A stretch of 64,000 bases of DNA from assembly GCA_948146395.1 (NCBI GenBank), contig OX411558.1, positions 49,215,122 through 49,279,121 of the forward strand, read 5' to 3'. Numbering within the stretch: the stretch's first letter is position 1; the number at the start of each line of letters is the position of its first letter. Of this stretch, positions 55,518 through 64,000 are shown piece after piece. The notes under the pieces were generated by a model. That model was not told where the DNA came from. It saw only the letters and a program-made list of their open reading frames with translations, and did no database searches. The position numbers were made by a program, and so were the translations under genes. Origin of the DNA: Fragum whitleyi (taxonomy: Eukaryota > Mollusca > Bivalvia > Cardiida > Cardiidae).

Positions 55518-56892
55518 TTTAACTCCAGCTAAGTTTATTTTACCTTGCCTAATTTGGCGCTGATTTCCAGGTTTGGAAGGAGGATCTGGAGGTTTTGGAG
55601 AAGTATCCTCAGATTCCTCCTCCATCGCCTCCCCATCCCCATCACCCAACTCAGCAAAGCGATTGGGTGTCTCCACTGAGGGAGGATTAATTTTTTCTAA
55701 CTGAATACGAATCCGTCTCTGATTGACAGATTCTGGTTTACTTAAAGGACCATTATTTAGAGACAGATTCTGGTTTACTTAAAGGACCATTATTTAGAGA
55801 AGATTGTTGAGTATTTTGAGCAACAGTTACTGTTTGTGCTGTTTGAGCAGCAGATTGTTTTTGATCAGACGATGAAGCTCCATTGACTGAAGCTGGGGAA
55901 GTCAAAGTTTCCGAAGATAATGCTTTATTGATCAAACCTTTAGCCTGAGGGAATAATTCAGTAATGACTTTCAAAAGGCGCTCGCAAGTGCTACATTGAT
56001 CAGGCTTTGATTTGTCAGCAGAAACAGTTTTAGCTTTATTAGCGTAGCTGTTTTCTGTTCCACTGAGGTGCATTGAATCTTGCCTAGATTCTACAATCCT
56101 TTTTGCCTCATAAAATGAAACAGATTGTCTACATTTCACTTCTAAAATTTGTTTTTGTAAAATGAAATGTGGGCATTGCCTAGAGCTAGCCGCATGACCT
56201 TGTCCGCAGTTGATACACTTGAGATCGTTTTCGCATTCATCCTCTTCATGTTCATCTACAGGTCCCGTGTAAGAGCATTTCCTACAAATTTTAGTTCTAG
56301 TGCAGTTGCTCTCATGGTGGCCGAATCGCTGGCAATTAAAACAACGAAGCGGATTAGGGACATACACATCAACTTTCACAACTTCAAATCCGACTTTAAT
56401 TTCCTTTGGAAGAACTGGGTCATCAAATGTCAAGATATAGGTATTAGTTCTAATAGTCTTATTATCTCTTTTGAACTCGATCCTTTTTACCTCAGTCACT
56501 CCTTGGGGTCTAAGATTATCTCTAATTTCTGAAACAGTACTGCATTTAGATAATTCTTTACATCGTATCACACCCTTAGATTTATTCAATTTCTCATGGG
56601 CGTGTACTGTGACATCTATATTGAAGAATTTAGTTGTTTTGAGCAAGTTATCAGCCTGTTGCTTCTTTGCAACTTCAACTAAGAGAGTTTCATTTTTAAG
56701 AGCTTTCACAGACTTGGGTGTCCCTAGAATTGCATTTATCTGTTTTTCAATTATAAACGGAGATAGATCAGTGACTGGGTCATCTGGGTCTTCACTTGCT
56801 ATAACTATATACTTTGGAAATGTCTGATGTTTTGGAGCTTCATCATCTGAGTCGGATGACCACGCGCGCTTGGCTTTTTTTGTTGTTGCCAT
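55518..56892 (-). pseudogene. LINE E ORF1: gag-like zinc-knuckle protein, frameshifted by a 37-bp duplication
   Basis: The frame opens MATTKKAKRAWSSDSDDEAP and runs 379 codons. It passes the LSPFIIEKQINAILGTPKSV domain and three knuckles, CFNCQRFGHHESNC, CRKC followed by a CENDLKC-type segment, and CINCGQGHAASSRQC. At 55725-55798 a 37-bp unit is repeated exactly, which shifts the frame and gives the stop at 55753. Beyond it the normal C-terminus is readable in another frame (RIRIQLEK, then NRFAELGDGDGEAMEEES, then RQGKINLAGVK) up to the H insertion. Without the duplication it would be about 430 residues, like LINE F ORF1 (441). Its 5' UTR continues 62 bp to the LINE F insertion. Confidence 0.85.
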
Positions 56893-56941
56893 GTTTGTTT
56901 CATGTGATTCATCGGCGATGCTCCAACCACCCGCCCTCCGA

Positions 56942-56954
56942 GTCCTACAATGGG
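56942..56954. repeat. Target-site duplication of LINE F, 3' side
   Basis: GTCCTACAATGGG here is repeated at 62926-62938 next to the 5' end of LINE F. It identifies the downstream 5'-UTR-like block as part of LINE E and not a second promoter unit of F. Confidence 0.85.
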
Positions 56955-57264
56955 AATGAATGAATGAATGATTGGTGTTTTAAGGCCCGTCGACAACTAA
57001 GGTCATATTGGGCGCAAAACTCTAAAAAATAACTTATTTTAAAAGGCGACGTATACCTTCAAAACTAAGATAATATTAACACTTTAAAACAAAAAGCTGT
57101 AAATCGTGTAATAAAAATTATGCAAACAGTAGGAAATGTAAGAAAGAAGTATTACTTCCAAAACTTAAAAGAAAATCGTGCTCAAAAGAACACTCAATAT
57201 TAATGTAAAATTCAAAGAGACTTCTTTAAAACTAAGGGAAACTTGGATTCATTAGAATATAAAA

Positions 57265-60200
57265 TCATATTTTATAATACAAATTAATGGCCTTTAGGTA
57301 ATCAAAAACCAGTTCAATTTTCACATAATCAAATAAGTTCTTCATACTGTCAACTTTAAAATATCTATCTCTAGTAAAAGAGAAATCTATACAATCAATA
57401 AAAATATGCTTGACAGTAAGAGGACAGTTGCAAGGAATACACATTGGCATGTCTTCTCCCTTTAAAAGATAAGAGTGTGTGAGGTGTGTATGGCCAATGC
57501 GTAACCGAGTCAAGATAAGTTCTTCGCGACGGTTTGACCTGTAACCAGGTAGCCAATCACCGAGGTCCTGTCGAACAGAAAATAATTTATTACACTGGTT
57601 GGCTGGATCATTCCAACATTTACTCCAGACATCATGAATAAAACTATGAATAAGGGGTTTAAAATCAGTAAAAGGTACTTCAAATGGTAAAATTTCAAGT
57701 GATAATGAATCCTTGGCAGCTTTATCTGCCTCTTCATTACCACGAATACCAATATGGCTTGGAAGCCAACAGAAAACGAGATCAACATCATTAAGCTTAG
57801 CTATTTTATCAAGTAGCCTTACAATAAGGGGATTGTCAGTTTTTTCGTGCTCAATCGCTTGCATGCTTGACATAGAGTCAGTAAAAATGATATAGCGAGA
57901 GAGACGTTCTGCGATCATATGATCGAGTGCGAGATCAATGGCCTTTAGCTCGGCTGAAAAAATGGAAGAGTTATTAGGTAGGCGGAATTGATATTTTTCG
58001 CCATCTAAAATAGTGGCTGAGGCAACTTTTTCGCCATCTTTTGAACCGTCTGTGTATATTTCTTCATATGATGTATATTTTTCTTTGACTTCCAAGAATT
58101 TTGTTTTAAAAATAGATGGATCTGTTGTATCCTTTTTGCTTGAAGCCAGATCATAAAGAAACGTGGGACTTTTATATGTCCACAAAGGAACATCAGGAAC
58201 AATATGTTCTGCCACGTCCTCTAGGTCAAAATCTAGAGAGCTTACATCGGCTTCACAGCGCAAACTAAAAGGAAGTATTGGGTTCTTTTTCTTTTCAAAC
58301 GCCTCTCTAAATTTAGGTTCAAAAACAACTTTATGAGTAGGATTATCGGGATTTGATTTTAGTTTTAAATAATATTGCATGGAAAGCTTCTTCCTGCGTA
58401 AATTTAAGGAAGGCTCATTTGCTTCTGTATAAACACTGTTAATTGGTGATGTTCTAAATGCACCCAACGCCAAGCGCAATCCCTGATTATGAATAGTATC
58501 AAGTTTGCGAAGGTATGAAGGGCGCGCAGAACCATAAACAACACAGCCATAGTCTAGCTTTGATCTAGCAAGTGCCCTATAGAGGCGCAATAGAACCTTT
58601 TTATCGGCTCCCCAATCCATACTGGATACAACACGTAAAAGGTTAAGTGCCTTTTGGCATTTATTTTTCAAATTGTCAATGTGTGGAATAAACGAAAGCT
58701 TAGAGTCAAATAATAGTCCTAAGAATTTAAATTCCTTGACAACTTCAATCGGTACACCGTCCAACTTTAAATCTGGATCAAGATGCATTTTTCTTGATTG
58801 ACAAAAATGCATACATTTAGTTTTTGTCTTCGAAAACTTGAAACCGTTTTCATTGGACCACTTTGAAAGATTGTTTAAGACTTGTTGCAATTGTCTTTCA
58901 ATTGTATGCATGTGTTATGATCTGTAGCAGATACAAAAGTCGTCAACGTAGAGAAAACATTCCACACCAGGGCAAACGGTTTTAACAATGTTGTTTATTT
59001 TGACACTAAATAGTGTCACCGATAAAATACTCCCCTGGGGTACACCCATTTCTTGCTCATGGGGATCAGATAAAGTATTACCAACACGGACTCTAAACTG
59101 ACGTTCATCCAAAAAAGCTGAGATGAAAAAGGCAAGGCGACCTCGAATACCGAAATCATAGAGGTCGTTCATAATTCCATACTTCCAAGTGGTATCATAA
59201 GCACTTTCGAGATCGAAAAAGACAGAAACAACGTGTTCCTTCTTTATAAAGGCTTCTCGAATAAATGTCTCGAAGCGAACAAGATGATCAAGAGTGCTTC
59301 TCTGTTTACGAAAGCCACTTTGGACTTGCGTAATAAGGTGGTTCTTTTCAAGAAACCAAACAAGACGATCATTAACCATTCTTTCCATGGTTTTACAAAT
59401 GCAACTAGTTAAAGCAATTGGACGGTAATTTGAAGGGTTTGTGGAATCTTTACCTGGTTTAGGTATTGGAATAACGATGGCTTCCCGCCAAGAGGCTGGA
59501 ATGCTTCCCGTCTTCCATACCTGATTATAAATTTTAAGTAAGCATTGAAGGGAACGAGATGGCAAACGTTTGAGGAACTGATAATGAATAGCATCTGATC
59601 CAACAGCAGTGTCATGACACTTTTTTAAAGCTTTTTTCAATTCCTTAACGGAAAAGTCTCGATTATAGTGTTCCAGATTTCTGGAACTGAAATTAAGTTT
59701 AGACTTTTCTTTTTCACCTTGAAACTTCTGAAACGCAGGTGAATAATTAGTAGAGGAAGATTTCTTGGCAAACGTGTCTGCCAAGACATTAGCAATGTCA
59801 TGTTTTGAAGAAACTGTGTTATCGTCATCCGTTTTAAGATGACCGACATTAAGTGATGTATTCTTCCCACTAATTTTACGTATCATGTCCCAAGTCTTTT
59901 TAACAGATGATCTAGAATTTAATCTAGAGACATACTGTCTCCAAGACGAGCGCCTACTTTGTTTAATAGTACGACGTGCTTTCGCACGTGCAATTTTAAA
60001 TTTGTAAAGATTCTCCTTAGAAGGCCTTAAGCCAAATGCTCTAAGAGTACGTTTTCGCTCAGCTATAGCCTTTTTGCAATCGTCATTGAACCATGGCTTG
60101 TTTGGAATTTTTGGGTCAGGCGATGTTTGTGGAATAGCTTTTTCTGCAGCAGAATAAAGTAAAGATGAAAACAGTTCAGCAGAGTTTTGACAGTCATCAA

Positions 60201-61008
60201 AGGCTTCTGGATTTATCGATTGTTCACAGGTATTTCTAAAAAGTTCCCAATTAGCCTTATGGAGTTTCCAACGCCTAGGGCACTCCTGAACAGATGGTCC
60301 TAATTCGGAGATCTGAATAGGGAAATGGTCACTACCATGAAGGTCAGAAACTACTTTCCATGAAAAATCTGGAAAAATATCAGGACTGCAAATAGTCAAA
60401 TCCAATGAAGAATAATGTCCAGTTGCAGGATGAAGATAAGTTTTAGATTTGTCATTCAGTAAAACAAGATCATGCCTTGTTACAAAATCCTCAACAGCAC
60501 GACCCTTGTCGTCTGTATTGGAGCATCCCCATAACTTATGATGAGCATTGAAATCTCCCATAAGTATAAAAGGTTGAGGTAGCTGGTCAACGAGACTATC
60601 AAGTTTTCTACCATCTAACGGGGAACTAGGAGGAAGATAAACGGAGCACAGTGTAATAGTTTTATTGAGAGAGATACTTACAGCCACTGCTTGCAAAGAG
60701 ATGTCTAAACTGATTCTACGGTGAGGGATATTATTATTTACAATAATTCCCACACCACCAGACGCTTTCTCGCGTTCTGTAAAGTTATTAAAGAAGCAAG
60801 AATGATATTTTAGAGAAAACATATCTGCATCTTTCAAAAACGTTTCTTGTAAACATACAGCAACTGGTTTTTCTTTTGAAACTAGAAGATTAAGTTCTTC
60901 AAAATTGGCCTTGATGCTGCGACAATTCCACTGTATAATGTTATTCGCCATTATGGAGGTTAAAGTAAAAATAATACCACTTAATAATGGAATTGGGAAA
61001 CTACCCAT
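57265..61008 (-). pseudogene. LINE F ORF2: endonuclease-RT-RNase H, single nonsense codon
   Basis: The frame has 1,247 codons, with one stop: TAA at 58915-58917 (codon 698), where other copies have AAA in YRSKHMH. The ATG shares a base with the ORF1 stop (TAATG). Residues 1-19 are a hydrophobic leader, then MANNIIQWNCRSIK. The endonuclease has LQETFL, GDFNAHHKLWG and GSDHFPIQ. The reverse transcriptase has RPIALTSCICK, AYDTTWKYG, MGVPQGSILS and YVDD at 687-690. RNase H lies near residue 990 (YTDGSKDGEK, IFSAELKAIDLAL, FTDSMSSMQAI, WLPSHIGIRGNEEADKAAK). The C-terminal CIPCNCPLTVKHIFIDC may bind zinc. It makes target-primed cDNA in related elements. The stop, just behind YVDD, would remove thumb and RNase H. 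Confidence 0.9.
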
Positions 61009-62333
61009 TATTTAACTGCTGTTAGGTTGATTTTGTTTGCACCTTGCCTTATAGCATCTGTTTGCTTTTGGTTTGAGGTAGTAGGGTTTGAAGGAGGAGG
61101 AGCGGCTACATCCATCTCCTCCTCGTTATCCGACTCGCTTAACTCAGAAAAGCGATTGCCGGTCGAAGCTGGAGGAGGTGAAACCTTCTCCAGATTAATA
61201 CGAAGCTTTCTTTGACTAACGGACTCTGAATGACGTGTAGATTTTTCTTTTTGGGACGGTTTGTTTACATTTTTGATAACTTTCTTTGGCTTAGAAATAG
61301 GTGTATTCTTTTCAGGATCTGAGGTTTTCTTTTCTTCAGTGTTTACATCTGGTTTGGTGTTTAAGGGTGTTTCTCCTGACAATACTTGATCAACTTTGCT
61401 ACGTACTTCAGGAAACATTTCAGTTAATATTTTAAGCATACGTTCACAAGTGTTGCATTCATTTGTTTTAGGGGGTTGAATCGGCTCAGGTACAGATTTA
61501 GCTTTATTTGCGTAGCTTTGGGTGTCGTCTCTGGACTCTACTATTTTCCGAGCTTCAAAGAAGGAGACTGATTGCTTAAACTTTACATTCAATATTTCCT
61601 TTTCTTTTAAAAACTTAGGGCACAATCTTGAATTGGCAGGATGTGCCATTCCACAATTTGAACACTTGAAATCATTTTGACAGTCATCCTCATAGTGCTC
61701 GTCTTCACTTCCTTCGTAGCCACATTTTCTACAAACTTTGGTCTTCTTGCAGTTGTCTTCGTGATGACCAAACCTCTGACAGTTAAAACAACGCAGAGGA
61801 TTGGGTACAAAAACATCAACCTTGACAATCTGGAATCCAACTTTTATTTCTTTGGGTAAAGTGGGCTCGTCAAATGTCAAAACATAAGTGTTTGTTTTTA
61901 TTCTTTTCTGGTCCCTTGTAAATTCAATTCGCCTAACAGCTACGACACCCTGAGATCTCAAATTTGTTTCAATTTCATGGATCAAGCAAGACGATAACTC
62001 TCGGCAACGAATAACACCCTTGGAAGTATTTAACTTTTCATGTGGATACACTTTGACACTGTGATTAAAAAACTTGCTTGTTTTTAAAAGATTATCCGAT
62101 TGTGCTTTTTTGGTAACTTCAATGAGCAGATTTCCATTCTTCAGGTTTTTAACCGATTTTGGGGTACCAATTATTGCTCTGACCTGTTTTTCTATTATGA
62201 AAGGTGACAAATCTGCAATTTCAATATCTGGGTCATCACTTTCAACCACAATAAACTTGGGAAATGATGGTATGTTTATGTTTTCATCCTCAGAGTCCGA
62301 TAAATACCGCTTGGTTTTTTTGGTTTGTGCCAT
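61008..62333 (-). CDS. LINE F ORF1: gag-like zinc-knuckle protein, intact
   Basis: An unbroken frame of 441 codons opens MAQTKKTKRYLSDSEDENI. The conserved N-terminal domain (LSPFIIEKQVRAIIGTPKSV to VDVFVPNPLR) is followed by CFNCQRFGHHEDNC, CRKCGYEGSEDEHYEDDC and CSNCGMAHPANSRLC. KQSVSFFEARKIVESRDD comes next, then a low-complexity Lys/Ser/Pro tail and RQGANKINLTAVK. Such proteins coat the element RNA. By eye it is close to LINE E ORF1 and only distantly similar to the ORF1 of LINEs B and C, although domain order is the same. The stop TAA shares its last A with the ORF2 start codon. Confidence 0.9.
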   Translation of the reverse strand: MAQTKKTKRYLSDSEDENINIPSFPKFIVVESDDPDIEIADLSPFIIEKQVRAIIGTPKSVKNLKNGNLLIEVTKKAQSDNLLKTSKFFNHSVKVYPHEKLNTSKGVIRCRELSSCLIHEIETNLRSQGVVAVRRIEFTRDQKRIKTNTYVLTFDEPTLPKEIKVGFQIVKVDVFVPNPLRCFNCQRFGHHEDNCKKTKVCRKCGYEGSEDEHYEDDCQNDFKCSNCGMAHPANSRLCPKFLKEKEILNVKFKQSVSFFEARKIVESRDDTQSYANKAKSVPEPIQPPKTNECNTCERMLKILTEMFPEVRSKVDQVLSGETPLNTKPDVNTEEKKTSDPEKNTPISKPKKVIKNVNKPSQKEKSTRHSESVSQRKLRINLEKVSPPPASTGNRFSELSESDNEEEMDVAAPPPSNPTTSNQKQTDAIRQGANKINLTAVK

Positions 62334-62925
62334 GGTAGTTGGTTGACTTCATCGGCGATGCTCCAAACCACCCGCCCTCGGAGTCCTACAAGGGTACACC
62401 TAACCTGGGGAATTCCATCTCAGGAGAGGTGCAGGGGATACATCGCCGATATACTCGTAGCAAAATGGCTAGATCAAGCAAAATTACGCCGATGAATATT
62501 TCGACCAAGCATGAAGTAGACATCGGACAGTAAAATTGTCGATCAAACACCATGTTTACCCGATTGGCCCATGAGCCACCGCCTTCTAAGGCGTAGGTGA
62601 AAACGTCATTTAATGAAAACGGTGGTTTAGGGAAACACAATAAAAGACATGTCTTATGATAAAAACGCCCTAGGGCAAGGCATGACCAGCCGATTGATCG
62701 GGTCGGGCCCGCCCGACCTCCCGTTTATCCCAACTCAGGGCCAAAGTGGTGTGTTGCAAAAACAGGGCCTAGCCAATCCCTGAGATCACTCAACCACCAG
62801 GATCCCGTCATCAGGCATTACGGGTCGCAGCCCACGGCAAACAGGCAGGTCCATTTGTTTGGGGTCTTACCATGTACTACATGGACAGCAGCCGACTATT
62901 TCTACCCCCCCGCCCAGCTGGGGGC
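62334..62925 (-). promoter_or_regulatory. LINE F 5' UTR
   Basis: 592 bp from GCCCCCAGCTGGG to ORF1. The first half shares blocks with LINES B and C (GTAGAAATAGTCGGCTGC, CCTGTTTGCCGTGGG). The second half (GGAATTCCCCAGGTTAGG, GCATCGCCGATGAA) is shared with LINE E only. It probably holds the internal promoter. Confidence 0.6.
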
Positions 62926-62938
62926 GTCCTACAATGGG

Positions 62939-63459
62939 GACACCTAACCTGGGGAATTCCATCTCAGGAGAGGTGCCGGGGATACATCGCCGATACTCGG
63001 TGCAAATAGGCTTGATCAAGCGATTAATACTTCCGATTATTAGTTCAACCAAGCATAAAAAATAACGGAGAGTAAAAACGTCGATCAAACACCAAATTTA
63101 CCCATGAGCCACCGCCTTCTAAGGCGTAAGTGAAAACGTCGTTTAATGAAAACGGTGGTTTACGAAACACAATTAAAAGACAAGGTTGTGGATAAAAAAC
63201 GCCCTAGGGCAAGACATGACCAGCCGATTGATCGGGTCGGGCCCGCCCGACCTCCCGTTTATCCCAACTCAGGGCCAAAGTGGTGTGTTGCAAACACAGG
63301 GCCTAGCCAATCCCTGAGGTCACTCAACCACCAGGATCCCGTCATCAGGCATTACGGGTCGCAGCCCACGGCAAACGGGCAGGTCCATTTGTTTGGGGTC
63401 TTACCATGTACTACATGGACAGCAGCCGACTATTTCTATCCCCCCGCCCAGCTGGGGGC
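62939..63459 (-). promoter_or_regulatory. LINE E 5' UTR, distal part beyond LINE F
   Basis: It is a second copy of the LINE F type 5' UTR, starting at 63459 with GCCCCCAGCTGGGCGGGGG and reaching GTCCTACAATGGG. It continues on the other side of LINE F at 56954. The 5' end is directly followed by GACAAATAGAG, the target duplication of LINE E. Confidence 0.8.
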
Positions 63460-63471
63460 AGACAAATAGAG

Positions 63472-64000
63472 AAGAGGCTAATACAAAATTTGATGTAATT
63501 TTCGCTTTTAGTAATTATCAGTTAGTATTTTCAGTGTTTATAACAAGATTTTCGGTTGAGTAAAGGAGTTGAAACGTACAATAGGTTAACTGTATAATTA
63601 ATTTGTAGCACTTACAATATTACTGCTCTGAACTTTCTCGAACGGTCATTTACCAGTTGTGGGGCTGACAACCAATCAAATTCTGTTATGATTATCACTC
63701 GGTCAAAACCCACGCGTAAATTCAGACCACGTGGTAGATGGAATGGACATCGTCTGCTCGAAATGTGTCAATTAACTTGTTTGTCATTAGTCAATAGTCG
63801 TCTGCACTCAAACAGGGAGCGTGGGAAGTTTACTTTTTTTTCGAATGTGTTAACAAATAGAAATAATTTTGTAATTTTGAAATATTTGATTTCAATGAGC
63901 ACTCTGATCACGCTCCAATCCTATTTACATTAAATTCAAATTTGAGTATGAAGAAAAATTATTCAACAACAAATAAACCGACAAAAACATACGATAAACT
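63472..64000. other. Unique flank; original upstream DNA of the PC4-like gene
   Basis: No repeat or convincing frame is seen. Before LINE E inserted, this sequence stood directly upstream of the minus-strand PC4-like gene (start codon at 41389-41391). It is therefore the candidate promoter region, with CCACGTGG-type (ACCACGTGGT, about 63727) and ACGCG motifs. That role is an inference. Confidence 0.45.

Larger units (their letters stand above)
56955..62925 (-). mobile_element. LINE F, full-length and nearly intact (5,971 bp)
   Basis: It begins GCCCCCAGCTGGGCGGGGG at 62925 and ends with GCGCCCAATATGACCTTAG, the hairpin and four CATT-type repeats at 56955. It is flanked by GTCCTACAATGGG on both sides. 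The order is 5' UTR (62925-62334), ORF1 (62333-61008), ORF2 (61008-57265) and 3' UTR (57264-56955). It lies in the 5' UTR of LINE E in the same orientation. Only one ORF-disrupting change was found. Confidence 0.95.
41548..63459 (-). mobile_element. LINE E, full-length host element split by four nested insertions
   Basis: The pieces in element order are 5' UTR (63459-62939 and 56954-56893), ORF1 (56892-55518), ORF2 start (53844-53623), ORF2 middle (51641-49131), ORF2 end (42925-41908) and 3' UTR with tail (41907-41548). Together they make about 6.1 kb, the same size as LINEs C and F. The gaps are LINE F, repeat H, repeat I and LINE C. GACAAATAGAG flanks the outer ends. ORF1 and 5' UTR are of the same type as LINE F; the 3' UTR is its own type. 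Confidence 0.85.

Noticed and set aside
62386..63459. Tandem promoter monomers in the LINE F 5' UTR (as in mouse L1)
   Set aside because: GTCCTACAATGGG at 56942-56954 and 62926-62938 shows that the second unit is the 5' UTR of LINE E into which F inserted. LINE E's own duplication GACAAATAGAG closes it at 63461.
63146..63469. 107-codon frame at the right end
   Set aside because: It is antisense to the LINE E 5' UTR and absent as an open frame in the other 5' UTR copies.

Overview
This is a eukaryotic, AT-rich, repeat-dominated window, most likely from a bivalve mollusc. That assignment is an inference. It rests on the combination of pearl/Helentron-like non-autonomous elements with tandem-monomer cores, tRNA-derived SINEs ending in a GCGATATAACTGAAAT-type segment, and I/Nimb-type LINEs with gag-like zinc-knuckle ORF1s. 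There is no operon-like gene packing, and no complete single-copy host gene is visible.

Left part (1-20.3 kb): old, layered repeats. It starts with the 5' end of a LINE ORF2 (1-428). Palindromes and MITEs, tRNA-derived SINEs, and several families of tandem-monomer elements follow. A 943-bp Tigger/pogo-type element (TA duplication, HTH remnant) sits inside one monomer array. A 2.34-kb element with CCAGGGCGTCAACT termini carries two further elements inside it. The only host-gene hint is a pair of spliceable exons at 10422-10588 and 10951-10988.

Middle and right part (20.3-63.5 kb): related LINEs with ORF1 (three CCHC-type knuckles) and ORF2 (endonuclease, YVDD reverse transcriptase, RNase H, C-terminal Cys/His). 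LINE B (minus, 20508-25259) keeps its 5' end and has lost its 3' end. LINE D (plus, 25502-29110) is 5'-truncated with an uninterrupted ORF2 fragment. Then comes a direct tandem duplication of about 9.8 kb (29111-38915 and 38916-54783). Its hybrid boundary lies in a repeat called H here, as expected for unequal recombination between two H copies. Each unit holds a decayed Mutator-like transposase, a small two-exon PC4-like gene and the 3' half of a minus-strand LINE (E).

In the second unit LINE E is complete but split over 22 kb (41548-63459) by four later insertions. These are LINE C (42940-49130, 14-bp duplication), repeat I (51642-53622), repeat H (53845-55517) and LINE F (56955-62925, 13-bp duplication). 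The outer LINE is itself flanked by GACAAATAGAG. The order of events can be read: E inserted, I and H inserted into E, H-H recombination duplicated the block, and C inserted into one copy only. F came after E, but its order relative to the duplication cannot be told.

LINE F is the best-preserved element: ORF1 is intact and ORF2 has one nonsense codon. ORF1 comes in two very different types (B/C versus E/F), while ORF2 is similar in all copies, which suggests module exchange. All coordinates and alignments were done by eye from the sequence.
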